Assembly (NCBI GenBank): GCA_965204685.1
Contig: OZ242004.1
Coordinates: 3,348,001-3,412,000 of the forward strand
Length of the DNA: 64,000 nucleotides
Reading direction: 5' to 3'
Source of the DNA: Bin87 sp965204685
GTDB taxonomy: Bacteria > Chloroflexota > Dehalococcoidia > Lucifugimonadales > UBA3495
Positions 51,947-60,281 of the stretch are shown here, in pieces. The translations under genes and the position numbers were made by a program. Numbering within the stretch: position 1 is the first letter of the stretch; the number at the start of each line of letters is the position of its first letter. The notes beneath the pieces are model-generated. The model was not told where the DNA came from and did no database searches. It saw nothing but the letters and a program-made list of their open reading frames with translations.

Positions 51947-53491
51947 TTACTTTCCGTCGGCCAGGTTCATCGCCAACTGGGCCAGCGTGCGGGTCGGAAC
52001 GCCGGTGGCGCCCTTCACCAGATGCCCTTTGTTGCTGGAAGCGGTCGATGTGCCGGCGATGTCCAGATGGACCCAATCGGCGTCTTCCGCGAACTCCCGC
52101 AGCAACATGGCCGCGGTTATGGAACCGGCCTGCCGTCCGCCCGAGTTCTTCATGTCGGCCACGTCGGAGCGGATCAATTCCCGGTAATCTTCGAGCATGG
52201 GCAATTCCCAGAAGCGTTCTCCGCTGCGCTCGCCGGCGGCACCCACGTCCTTGGCCAGCTTGCTGGAGTTGCCCATCATGCCGGTACAGGCCTTGCCCAG
52301 CGTTACGACGATTGCCCCGGTCAGCGTTGCCACATCCACGAGGCGGGTGATCCCCAGGCTCCGGGCATAACACAACGTGTCCGCCAAAACCAATCGGCCC
52401 TCAGCGTCCGTGTTGATCACCTCGATGGTCTTGCCGTTCATTGCGGTCACCACGTCGCCGGGACGCTGCGCCCGCCCGCCCGGCATGTTCTCCGTGGCCG
52501 CGACCAGCCCGGTCACGTTGATCCGCGGCTTCAGCGACCCGATGGCCCGCATCGCCGCGATCACCGACGCGCCGCCGGCCATATCGCCCTTCATGGCTTC
52601 CATGTTCGCCGCCGGCTTCAACGAGATGCCGCCGGTATCGAAAGTGATGCCTTTGCCCACCAGGCCCAGGTTGTTTTGGGGGTTGTCCGGGTCGCCGCGG
52701 TACGACATCACGATCAGCTTCGGTGGCTCCTCGCTTCCCTGCGCCACGCCCAGGAACGCGCCCATCCCATGCTCCCGCATCCGGTCCCGGTCCATCACGT
52801 CCAGCTCCAGGCCGACGGTGTCAGCGACCTCGCGGGCCATATCAGCCATCTTGGTGGGCGTCATCACGTTGGCCGGATGGTTCACCAGGTCCCGCGCCAG
52901 CATCGTCGACTCCGCCAGCACTGTCCCCACGGACACGCCTGTTGCCAGATCGTTGACCGTGCCCGCGTCCCGCTCCACGATGGTCACGCTTTGCACACCA
53001 CGGTCCGGAGACTCGGCTTCATCACCGTCGTCGGCGGCGTTTCCATTGCTGCGGTAGGTGTCGAACTTGTACAGCCCGAGCAGCGTACCTTCGGCGATGG
53101 CTTGAGCTGACTCGGCCGCGTTTAATCCACCGATGCCGGCGCCGTGGGCGATGGTGGCATATTCGCCCACACCTTTCCGTCGCAGGAACCGGGCCACGTC
53201 ACCGCTGACTCGACGCACTGCTGCCGTATCGAAGTCCTTCGACTTGCCCAACCCAGCCACTACCACGCGCCTGGCCGGGATCCGCTCCATAGTGTGTATC
53301 AGCGTCAGTTCGCCCAGCTTGCCCTTGATCTCGCCGTCGGCAATCAGCTGCGAAATCGCTCCGCCCAACGCGCGGTCCACCGCGCCCGTGCCCCCGCCGG
53401 GCTGGGTGACGCCCTGAAACAGGTTGACGACCAACGCCGGCGTTTCGTAGTTCGTCGCGTCGCCGGCGGCGACGTTAATCGTCGTTGGCAT
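51947..53491 (-). CDS. pepA: Leucyl aminopeptidase (M17)
   Basis: A 514-residue M17 peptidase. Metal and catalytic marks: GKGITFDTGGISLKPAANM (with Lys and Asp), NTDAEGRLVLADTLCYA (the signature), and MKGDMAGGASVIAA. The N-terminal domain about 1-170 is normal. These hexameric cytoplasmic enzymes remove N-terminal amino acids. The ATG at 53491 is preceded by GGGAGG. No neighbour shows a shared pathway. Confidence 0.94.
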   Translation of the reverse strand: MPTTINVAAGDATNYETPALVVNLFQGVTQPGGGTGAVDRALGGAISQLIADGEIKGKLGELTLIHTMERIPARRVVVAGLGKSKDFDTAAVRRVSGDVARFLRRKGVGEYATIAHGAGIGGLNAAESAQAIAEGTLLGLYKFDTYRSNGNAADDGDEAESPDRGVQSVTIVERDAGTVNDLATGVSVGTVLAESTMLARDLVNHPANVMTPTKMADMAREVADTVGLELDVMDRDRMREHGMGAFLGVAQGSEEPPKLIVMSYRGDPDNPQNNLGLVGKGITFDTGGISLKPAANMEAMKGDMAGGASVIAAMRAIGSLKPRINVTGLVAATENMPGGRAQRPGDVVTAMNGKTIEVINTDAEGRLVLADTLCYARSLGITRLVDVATLTGAIVVTLGKACTGMMGNSSKLAKDVGAAGERSGERFWELPMLEDYRELIRSDVADMKNSGGRQAGSITAAMLLREFAEDADWVHLDIAGTSTASSNKGHLVKGATGVPTRTLAQLAMNLADGK

Positions 53492-53718
53492 TGTTCACCT
53501 CCCGTGAGGCTGCTTCGTTGTGCCGTTCGTTGGCCGGATTATGCCGCTTCGCCGGCTGGCACACAACCGACGTTCGCCTTCGGCGTGAAGGCCCTCGCGT
53601 TGACGTAATGCCTGGCTGCCGCTTAAAGTCAAAACGTGCAACGATATATCTGCTGACCCCTCGAATCAGGCGGCAATGCGGCTGTTGTATTGCTAAGTCT
53701 CCGGGAGACCCGTCCATC

Positions 53719-54226
53719 ATGTCCATTGCGCAAGCCAATCGCCACCTCGACCTCAGCCGTCGCCTGTTGGAGCAGGCTAATTACGAACTGCATACCATGG
53801 GCGACCGGGTGCAGGCTTCGGACAAGGCTTCCGGTGCTGTGGCCCAGGCCGTGAAAGCAATCGCCGAGGACCGCAACTGGCGGCACCGCTCGCACAACTT
53901 GCGCCGGGATATTGTTGGCCTGCTGGCCGAGGAGTTCCAACAGCCGCAAATGCTGTATTTGCAGGCCATGGCCGATCAGCTGCACGACAACTACTACGAG
54001 GACTGGTTAGGCGAGGCATTGGTAACGAACTTGCTTGCCGAGGTCAATTCGCTGATCCCCTTGTTGTGGGGAAGCGCGGGAACGGGGAGCGAACCGGGAC
54101 TTCATACCCACTCCCGCGGAGCAAAGGACCATCGACCGCCTCCTCACCCCGGAAGAAGAGGCCCTGGCCAACGAAAGCATTGACTTGCCCCCGCCCATGC
54201 CGCCCTTCAATCCTCCATCCGGCTGA
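53719..54226 (+). pseudogene. PaREP1-family gene, frameshifted first copy
   Basis: Starting at ATG 53719 this reads identically to the downstream copy (EQANYELHTMGDRVQASDKA, NWRHRSHNLRRDIVGLLAEE) until a run of four G at 54068-54071 where the other copy has three. After that the frame is lost; the original C-terminus (NRDFIPTPAEQRTIDRLL to PPFNPPSG) lies in another frame and ends at TGA 54224-54226. As read, translation instead continues out of frame to 54183. So it is a recent one-base insertion or a phase-variable homopolymer. Confidence 0.75.
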
Positions 54227-54300
54227 ACGGCTACCAGGTCAAACTTGGCGGCAGGACCGCCGATTGCCGCATCGCCAATCCACTGGGAAACCTGTCTATC

Positions 54301-54807
54301 ATGTCCATTGCGCAAGCCAATCACCACCTCCACCTCAGCCGTCGCCTGTTGGAGCAGGCCAATTACGAACTGCATACCATGGGCGACCGGGTGCAGGCTT
54401 CGGACAAGGCTTCCGGTGCTGTGGCCCAGGCCGTGAAAGCAATCGCCGAGGACCGCAACTGGCGTCACCGCTCGCACAACTTGCGCCGGGACATTGTTGG
54501 TCTGCTGGCCGAGGAGTTCCAACAACCGCAAATGCTGTATTTGCAGGCCATGGCCGATCAGCTGCACGACAATTACTATGAGGACTGGTTAGGCGAGGCA
54601 CTGGTAACGAACTTGCTTGCCGAGGTTAATTCGCTGATACCCTTATTGTGGGAAGCGCGGGAACGGGGAGCGAACCGGGACTTCATACCTACTCCCGCGC
54701 AGCAAAGGACCATCGACCGCCTCCTCATCCCGGAAGAAGAAGCCCTGTCCGACGAAAGCATAGACTTGCCCCCGCCCATGCCGCCCTTCAATCCTCCGTC
54801 CCGCTGA
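54301..54807 (+). CDS. PaREP1-family (HEPN-like) protein, intact copy
   Basis: A 168-residue helical protein. The family pattern shows as LLEQANYELHTMGDRVQASDKA then SGAVAQAVKAIAEDRNWRHRSH, followed by LHDNYYEDWL near 94-103. PaREP1 proteins are HEPN-like and lack a known activity; the family is abundant in archaea and Chloroflexota. The tail DLPPPMPPFNPPSR is Pro-rich. HicBA toxin-antitoxin genes follow, so an RNA-related or toxin role is possible. Confidence 0.75.
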   Translation: MSIAQANHHLHLSRRLLEQANYELHTMGDRVQASDKASGAVAQAVKAIAEDRNWRHRSHNLRRDIVGLLAEEFQQPQMLYLQAMADQLHDNYYEDWLGEALVTNLLAEVNSLIPLLWEARERGANRDFIPTPAQQRTIDRLLIPEEEALSDESIDLPPPMPPFNPPSR

Positions 54808-54855
54808 ACGGCCATCAGAGTTGGCTAGATCGAACGGAAACTTTGGGAGACGACA

Positions 54856-55101
54856 ATGATTGCAAGGATACCCCTGATCCTGAACCCTCAACCCGAAGGC
54901 GGGTACACCGTCACTTCTCCGCTGCTCCCAGAGCTAATAACCGAAGGCGGCACCATCGCGGAGTGCCTGGTTAACGTGGAGGACGCTTTTGCGGTGGTAT
55001 TGGAGATCTATGAGGATGAGGGACGTCCCCTGCCGGAAGGCATCTGCGTGGATGACGCCAACGGGCCGGTCTCTGTCGAAACAATCATCTCCGTCCCATG
55101 A
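54856..55101 (+). CDS. hicB: HicB-like antitoxin
   Basis: An 81-residue HicB-type protein: IPLILNPQPEGGYTVTSPLLP at the start, then ITEGGTIAECLVNVEDAFAVV and LEIYEDEGRPLPE. This partial RNase-H-like fold binds and neutralises HicA. It lacks an obvious C-terminal DNA-binding domain. GGGAG lies ahead of ATG. Overlaps hicA by four bases. Confidence 0.85.
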   Translation: MIARIPLILNPQPEGGYTVTSPLLPELITEGGTIAECLVNVEDAFAVVLEIYEDEGRPLPEGICVDDANGPVSVETIISVP

Positions 55102-55310
55102 GATACCGGGAAGCCACCCGCAAATTGTCACGGCTGGGATGTCACGAGATTCCGACGCGAAGCGGCGGCTCTCATCGGAGATGGTTCAATCCCCGAACAC
55201 GAAGAAGCACTCCGTTGCCGGACTGGGGCGGGCGAGACCTGAAGATCGGAACTCTGCGCTCGGCAATCAGACAGCTGGACTTGGATTGGCAAGAGTTTCT
55301 GAGTGCATGA
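55098..55310 (+). CDS. hicA: HicA-like mRNA interferase toxin
   Basis: A 70-residue HicA with a dsRBD-like fold. The catalytic His is in RSGGSHRRWFNP near residues 21-32. The family form KLLRKLGFREVRQKGSHHIY is reflected in EATRKLSRLGCHEIPTRSGG. It cleaves mRNA when free of HicB. Overlaps hicB (ATGA). Antitoxin-first order is seen in many HicBA loci. Confidence 0.85.
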   Translation: MRYREATRKLSRLGCHEIPTRSGGSHRRWFNPRTRRSTPLPDWGGRDLKIGTLRSAIRQLDLDWQEFLSA

Positions 55311-55379
55311 GCACAGTAGAGAAAGGGGCACCGTGAGGGCACGGTTTCCTGAATAGGTCACAGGAAGGAGTCAACGAGC

Positions 55380-55621
55380 ATGGTCACGCAAGCAAATAAC
55401 AGCAATACTCGTCCCGTGTGGGTTGTCACAGGAGGTAGGAGTTCATGGGACAACTTTTTACGCTATTGGCGGCATCCCAATGTTGATAATAGCCACAGAT
55501 GTAATCGTTCCCATAGCGACCGCTATATTGACGTTGTCGAGGAAATGCGAGAAGGCGACCTTATCGCCATGAAAGCCGACGATTTCTCGGATCAATATCG
55601 AGCAGATGGCCGGCTTAGTGA
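55380..55621 (+). pseudogene. 5' part of mcrB in a different frame (frameshift)
   Basis: ATG 55380 has AAGGAG at good spacing. The frame reads PVWVVTGGRSSWDNFLRYW and EEMREGDLIAMKADDFSD, which match the N-terminal substrate-recognition region (EVE/YTH-like) often fused to McrB. Near 55610-55622 sense shifts by one base: the remaining part of that region, GIYATGTVDHIDGDAVHVKW, is in the frame of the downstream AAA domain, where it is preceded by TAG TGA at 55616-55621. One or more indels have broken the gene. Confidence 0.55.
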
Positions 55622-55708
55622 GGGATATACGCAACAGGCACGGTTGACCACATAGACGGAGATGCAGTTCATGTCAAGTGGCACCATTTTGCACAAGGCC
55701 CAAGACCC

Positions 55709-56752
55709 TTGGCAAATGACCCAGTTGACACCATTGCCGACCGGTTTCCAGCAGACCAGTGCATTTGGAGGATGGAACCTGACGACGCGGCAACACGGGC
55801 CTTTATCGCCCAAGTCTTCGGTTCCGAAGTAGTTGATGAGGACCTAGTCCATCAGCAGCCATCCACCTCCTTTACCTCCCTCGCCGAAAGCCTACACCTG
55901 CCGGTTGACTTCCTCCAAGAAATCAACACGCTGCTGGAAGACAAGAAGCAGGTCATCTTCCAAGGGCCGCCGGGTACGGGTAAAACCTACGTTGGCCGCA
56001 AACTTGCCGAGCACATCGCTGGCTCTAAAGACCGGGTTACGCTGGTGCAGTTCCACCCGTCCTATGATTACGTGGACTTTGTGCAGGGCTACCGTCCTGC
56101 TCTGATGGACAGCGGGCAACCCGGTTTCAGGTTGCAGGACGGACCGCTGCTACGGGCAGCCAAATCAGCCGAAGACAACCCCGACGCGAAGCACTTCCTC
56201 ATCATTGACGAAATCAACCGGGGCAACTTGGCCAAGGTGTTCGGCGAACTGTACTTCCTGCTGGAGTACCGGAATGAGGACATACGACTCCAGTACGCCG
56301 ATGAGCCGTTCCGCTTGCCTGAAAACCTCTACATCATCGGGACGATGAACACCGCCGACCGCTCCATCGCCCTGGTGGACCTGGCCCTGCGCCGGCGGTT
56401 CTATTTCGTGGAGTTCCACCCCGACCAGCCGCCCATACAGGGTTTGCTAAGCCGGTATCTCGATGACAAATCTCCCGGCATGGCATGGGTTGCCGACGTG
56501 GTTGACGAGGCAAACAAACTGTTGAGCAACGAACCCCACGCCGCCATTGGCCCCAGCTACTTTATGAAGCCCGGGCTTGACGAGGTTGCCGTCCGTCGCA
56601 TCTGGAAGTACGGCGTACTGCCCTACATCGAGGAGCGGCTTTTCGGGCAGGGCGATGACCGGCTTGCCGAGTTCGACTTGGACAGGCTACGCGGCAACCC
56701 TCTCACTCCTACCGAAGCTGAGGCCGACCCGGACGACGCTGGCGATGCGTGA
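55709..56752 (+). CDS. mcrB: McrB-type AAA+ GTPase/ATPase (body of the gene)
   Basis: A 347-residue AAA+ body. Walker A GPPGTGKT at 86-93, Walker B IIDEINRGN near 165-173, and the McrB signature GTMNTADRSIALVDLALRRR near 211-230. The start shown is TTG, but coding sense of the same frame begins at about 55622, so this start is unlikely to be the original. McrBC cuts DNA with modified cytosine; McrB does specificity and translocation. It overlaps mcrC by eight bases. Confidence 0.8.
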   Translation: MANDPVDTIADRFPADQCIWRMEPDDAATRAFIAQVFGSEVVDEDLVHQQPSTSFTSLAESLHLPVDFLQEINTLLEDKKQVIFQGPPGTGKTYVGRKLAEHIAGSKDRVTLVQFHPSYDYVDFVQGYRPALMDSGQPGFRLQDGPLLRAAKSAEDNPDAKHFLIIDEINRGNLAKVFGELYFLLEYRNEDIRLQYADEPFRLPENLYIIGTMNTADRSIALVDLALRRRFYFVEFHPDQPPIQGLLSRYLDDKSPGMAWVADVVDEANKLLSNEPHAAIGPSYFMKPGLDEVAVRRIWKYGVLPYIEERLFGQGDDRLAEFDLDRLRGNPLTPTEAEADPDDAGDA

Positions 56753-57959
56753 AATCAACCTCCAGGAATGGCAATGGAGCGCGCCAATCCCGCTTTCTGC
56801 CGGCGAGCGTGATGCGCTGCGCCAAGCGGTGCCGCTGGAGAATATCGAGCCTGTTGCAGGCACGGACAACGACTATCGGTTGAGGCCGGGCTCGACCATC
56901 GGCGCCGTCGAGATCAGCGACCTGTCCGTCGTCATAGAGCCCAAAATCTGCATCCCGCAAGTGCTGTCCCTGGCCTGCTACGCCATCGGCAAGGTCAAAT
57001 TCCAGCCTGAAGATTTTGACTACCGCGATGAGTACGCGCTGCCCGATGCGCTGGCGATAGCCCTGACCTCCCACGCCCGTCGGGCTTTCGCCCGCGGGCT
57101 GCTGCACGAGTACCGGACGGAGGAGGAAGCCCTGTACACCGTGCGGGGGCGCATCCGATTTGACGAGCAACTGCGCCGCCGGTTTGGCGTACCGCTGCCG
57201 GTCGAGGTCCGGTACGATGAGTTCACCGATGACGTGCTCGCCAACCGGCTGGTGAAGGCGGCGACCTACCGGCTCAGCCAAGCCCGCCTGCGGTCCATTC
57301 CGGCCCGTCGCAACCTGGGCTGGCTGGCGGCGATGCTTGAGGAAGTATCGCTGGTGGACTTTCCGCCTCAGGATGTCCCGTCAGTACGATACGACCGGCT
57401 GAACGAACACTACCGGGGCGTCGTGGAGTTGTCACGGCTCATTCTGCGACACGGAGAATTTGAGACAGGCCGAGGAGCAGTCCGAGCCTCCGGGTTCCTG
57501 ATGGACATGAACGTGGTCTTTCAGGAGTTCGTAACGGAGGCGCTGCGTGATGAGCTCAGGGTCTCACCGAGCGTATTCGGCGAAAAGCCTATCGAAAGCC
57601 TTGACTATAGAGACCGCATCCACCTCCGGCCCGACCTGACATGGTGGGATGGTTCAACCTGCGTGTTCGTCGGCGATGCCAAGTACAAAAACCTTACTGG
57701 TCGCCGCGTACCCAACGCCGACCTCTACCAGTTGCTCGCCTACGCCACCTCTCTTGACCTACCCGGAGGCTTGCTAATCTACGCCCAGGGCGAAGCTGAC
57801 GTTGGCACCTACAGCGTGCGCCATACTCGGAAGCGGCTGGAAGTCGCCGCCCTGGATCTCTCCGGCACACTGGACGACGCGCTGATTCGCATCAAGGGGT
57901 TGGCCCGGAAAGTCATTGTGTTGCGTGACGAGGCCCGGGCGAACCGACGCCGCCGGTAA
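56745..57959 (+). CDS. mcrC: McrC-type nuclease subunit
   Basis: A 404-residue McrC starting at ATG 56745 inside the last codons of mcrB. The PD-(D/E)xK nuclease residues are Asp297 (HLRPDLTWW), Asp311 and Lys313 (VGDAKYK). N-terminal finger region about 1-130 and the FLMDMNVVFQEFVTEAL segment fit the family. It provides DNA cleavage with McrB. The last 47 bases overlap the convergent kinase gene. Confidence 0.9.
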   Translation: MREINLQEWQWSAPIPLSAGERDALRQAVPLENIEPVAGTDNDYRLRPGSTIGAVEISDLSVVIEPKICIPQVLSLACYAIGKVKFQPEDFDYRDEYALPDALAIALTSHARRAFARGLLHEYRTEEEALYTVRGRIRFDEQLRRRFGVPLPVEVRYDEFTDDVLANRLVKAATYRLSQARLRSIPARRNLGWLAAMLEEVSLVDFPPQDVPSVRYDRLNEHYRGVVELSRLILRHGEFETGRGAVRASGFLMDMNVVFQEFVTEALRDELRVSPSVFGEKPIESLDYRDRIHLRPDLTWWDGSTCVFVGDAKYKNLTGRRVPNADLYQLLAYATSLDLPGGLLIYAQGEADVGTYSVRHTRKRLEVAALDLSGTLDDALIRIKGLARKVIVLRDEARANRRRR

Positions 57960-58578
57960 GCCGCAGCGTCTCCTGCAACACATCGGCTACGTCCTCCGGA
58001 CCCGCAACCAGCAGGTGCGGCCGGGGCACCGGTTGGTCGGCCACCGCCATGCGCGAGTACACGTCCCATGTGGCGTCGCTCTGCGAAGCCTCTCCCACAC
58101 CCTCGGCCCGATCTGTTAGCCGACGCCGCACCAGTTCCGCAGGCGCGGTGAACCGGATTATCAGCGGTTCGACGCCAACCTCACTGGCGGATGCGTAGAG
58201 TGGGCCGCGTACGTTCTCGTTGAGGTTGGTGGCGTCGAACACCACCGAGTACCCATCCCGCAGGTAACCCCGGGTCAACACGTGCATCGCGGAAAACACC
58301 CGCCGATGCTCTCTGCGGCTGTAACTGGGCCTGTCCACCAGCAGCTTGCGGGTCCGGTCGCTGTTGAGCCACACGAAAGGAGCGCGGCGCGCCAGTTCCC
58401 TGGCGAAGTGGGATTTTCCGGTGCCGGGCAATCCGCAGAGGATCACCAGGCTCGGCGACGCACTTGTAGTATCCGGCAGTTCCCCGGAATACACCGCTCG
58501 CAGCAATTCCAAATCGGTCGGGCGGAGCCCTCCCGCCGTCCAGAATTTGCGCTGCGACCGCGACGTTGAGCCGGACAC
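57913..58578 (-). CDS. P-loop kinase (AAA_33/zeta-toxin-like)
   Basis: A 221-residue protein with Walker A CGLPGTGKS (49-56) and the usual helper VWLNSDRTRKLLVDRP, then DGYSVVFDATNLNENVR and LIIRFTAPAELVRRRLTDR. These are typical of small polynucleotide/gluconate-type or zeta-like kinases that phosphorylate small substrates or RNA. Its 3' end overlaps mcrC by 47 bases. Follows yggT in the minus-strand run. Confidence 0.78.
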   Translation of the reverse strand: MSGSTSRSQRKFWTAGGLRPTDLELLRAVYSGELPDTTSASPSLVILCGLPGTGKSHFARELARRAPFVWLNSDRTRKLLVDRPSYSRREHRRVFSAMHVLTRGYLRDGYSVVFDATNLNENVRGPLYASASEVGVEPLIIRFTAPAELVRRRLTDRAEGVGEASQSDATWDVYSRMAVADQPVPRPHLLVAGPEDVADVLQETLRLTGGVGSPGPRHATQ

Positions 58579-58620
58579 CGGCGCGCTCCTTTGCGCCCTA
58601 CCGCGGGACGGGGCGAGACC

Positions 58621-58896
58621 CTATGCTAACAACGCCCGCAGGGCGTATTGGACCACCACCAGCACGATCATCACCACCAACGGGCTGAAATCGATCATGC
58701 CGGTCTGGGGCAACATGCGTCGGATCGGCCCCAGCACCGGCTCGGTCAGCGAAAACACCACGTCGTACAGGCGCACCAGGACTTCCGGCGCCCCGTTCCC
58801 CTGCATCGTCATGTACTGCACCACGAAGCCCAGAATGATGCGGGCCAGCAGCAGCAGGTAGCACAGCGTGATGAATAGGCTGATCAGCTGAAGCAT
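58621..58896 (-). CDS. YggT family membrane protein
   Basis: A 91-residue protein with two membrane helices: LISLFITLCYLLLLARIILGFV near 4-25 and PLVVMIVLVVVQYALRALL near 71-89. The loop has YDVVFSLTEPVLGPIRRMLP, the conserved YggT motif. Function in membrane homeostasis or cell division is suspected. It lies next to proC, a common pairing. Confidence 0.9.
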   Translation of the reverse strand: MLQLISLFITLCYLLLLARIILGFVVQYMTMQGNGAPEVLVRLYDVVFSLTEPVLGPIRRMLPQTGMIDFSPLVVMIVLVVVQYALRALLA

Positions 58897-58923
58897 GGCG
58901 GACTGCCAACTATCCGGGTGAGC

Positions 58924-59727
58924 CTAGCCTTGACCCAGGCGCACGGATTTCAGGTACGCGGCGTTCACTGCGTCGACCAGAGCCGCCGGCACGCCGGCGC
59001 GTTCGAGGGCTTGCAGGCCCTCTGCCGTGGTTCCGCCCGGCGACGTCACCATGTCCTTGAGCTCGCCGGGATGCCGGCCTGTCTCTGACACCAGCTGCAC
59101 GCTGCCTTTGACCGTCTGCAACGCCAGCCTCCGCGACACATCACGAGGCAATCCGACGTACACGCCGGCGTCGATCAGAGCCTCAACGATCAGGAACACG
59201 TAGGCCGGGCCGCTGGCGCTGAGCGCGGTGGCCATGTCCAGGTATTTCTCGTCATCGACGTAAATCGCGTCGCCGATAGTGGAAAGCATGGCGTCGGTGG
59301 CCTCCCGGTGCGACTGGCTCACCGACGGCGCGCAGGTCCACATGGTCATGCCTTCACCGATCTGCGCCGGCGTGTTGGGCATGACGCGGATGATCCCATC
59401 GTGCTGCATCCCGCTGGCCAGCGAGGTCATCGTCGCTCCGGCCACGATGGACATCAGCGACTTGCCGTCGCCGAACGAACCGCCGATGTCGGAGTACACC
59501 TTCGGCAGGTCCTGCGGCTTCACCGCCAGCGTGACCAGTTCGGACGCATCGACCACGGCGCCGTTTTCGCCGGACACTGCAACGCCATACCTCTCGGCCA
59601 GGTAATCCCGTCGCGCCGGAACGGGTTCGCCAACCATCACGTCGCCGGCGTCGGCAACGCCCGCGTTGAGCATTCCGCCCAGGATCGCCTCCGCCATCGT
59701 TCCGCCGCCGATAAACCCGATGTTCAT
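58924..59727 (-). CDS. proC: Pyrroline-5-carboxylate reductase
   Basis: A 267-residue ProC. NAD(P)-binding GFIGGGTMAEAILGG near 4-18, LVTLAVKPQDLPKVYSDIG near 70-88, and the C-terminal catalytic domain with KYLDMATALSASGPAYVFLIVEAL and LKDMVTSPGGTTAEGLQALE. Makes proline from P5C. I chose ATG 59727; an upstream extension has no ribosome site. Followed by yggT 27 bases on. Confidence 0.95.
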   Translation of the reverse strand: MNIGFIGGGTMAEAILGGMLNAGVADAGDVMVGEPVPARRDYLAERYGVAVSGENGAVVDASELVTLAVKPQDLPKVYSDIGGSFGDGKSLMSIVAGATMTSLASGMQHDGIIRVMPNTPAQIGEGMTMWTCAPSVSQSHREATDAMLSTIGDAIYVDDEKYLDMATALSASGPAYVFLIVEALIDAGVYVGLPRDVSRRLALQTVKGSVQLVSETGRHPGELKDMVTSPGGTTAEGLQALERAGVPAALVDAVNAAYLKSVRLGQG

Positions 59728-59746
59728 CGCCCTAATCCTCGCCCCG

Positions 59747-60277
59747 TTATTCTGCCAAGTCGTGCGTGAGGGAAAATCCCACGTCGGACGTATCGCCGAT
59801 CTCCAGGCTGTCATTGCCGGTGAGGCGGTGCAACCGTCGCAACTGGACCCTGCTGGTAATTGTGAAGGGGAGCGGCGGCATGGCTGTCAGGTCGATCAAT
59901 GCCTCCACTACCCGCTCAACTCCGTCAATCATCTCGGATAACTCTTCCGGGCTGCGAAAATTTTCGTAAAAATTCTCGTGGCCCACGCGGTACGCTTCCG
60001 AAAGGGCCTGCACCTGGTCACTGTCAAAACCGTATTCCAGCACGACTTGACTCATGACCGCGTGCACGTCCTGATGGGACTTATGCCGCCAGCCGCGTTG
60101 TTCGGCGATGGCTTTCACTGGATGCACCACGGCGGCCCAGGCTTTTTCACCCGCCTGCAAGCGGCTACCCATTTTCAGTTCTTCGCGGGCTTGGATGATC
60201 GTACGCAAACTGATCCGGAGACGGTCTTCAGTACTTTGAATGCCGTGCGCCGGCAGATCCGGGGCGGTGGTACTCAT
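59747..60277 (-). CDS. PaREP1-like protein, distant third copy
   Basis: A 176-residue helical protein: AREELKMGSRLQAGEKAWAA then VVHPVKAIAEQRGWRHKSHQDV, and VGHENFYENF near 112-121, which follow the PaREP1 pattern (helix with E..K, KAWxA, KAIAE, H.NFYE). It differs from the tandem copies at 53.7-54.8 kb and lacks their Pro-rich tail. Starts four bases after pdxA, so likely cotranscribed with it. Confidence 0.72.
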   Translation of the reverse strand: MSTTAPDLPAHGIQSTEDRLRISLRTIIQAREELKMGSRLQAGEKAWAAVVHPVKAIAEQRGWRHKSHQDVHAVMSQVVLEYGFDSDQVQALSEAYRVGHENFYENFRSPEELSEMIDGVERVVEALIDLTAMPPLPFTITSRVQLRRLHRLTGNDSLEIGDTSDVGFSLTHDLAE

Positions 60278-60281
60278 AGCG

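Larger units (their letters stand above)
53700..54808. repeat. Tandem duplication with about 582-base period
   Basis: The region from before ATG 53719 to the stop at 54226 is repeated from before ATG 54301 to 54807, near-identical through the first 120 codons. Sequence before each start (TCATGTCCATTGCGCAAGCC) is also shared. Boundaries are approximate. Confidence 0.75.

Noticed and set aside
51656..53110. A 484-residue plus-strand frame across leucyl aminopeptidase
   Set aside because: Antisense shadow of pepA with no recognisable domain.
55600..55622. Programmed -1 frameshift in mcrB
   Set aside because: No slippery heptamer was seen and tandem stops precede the second frame, so mutation is more likely.
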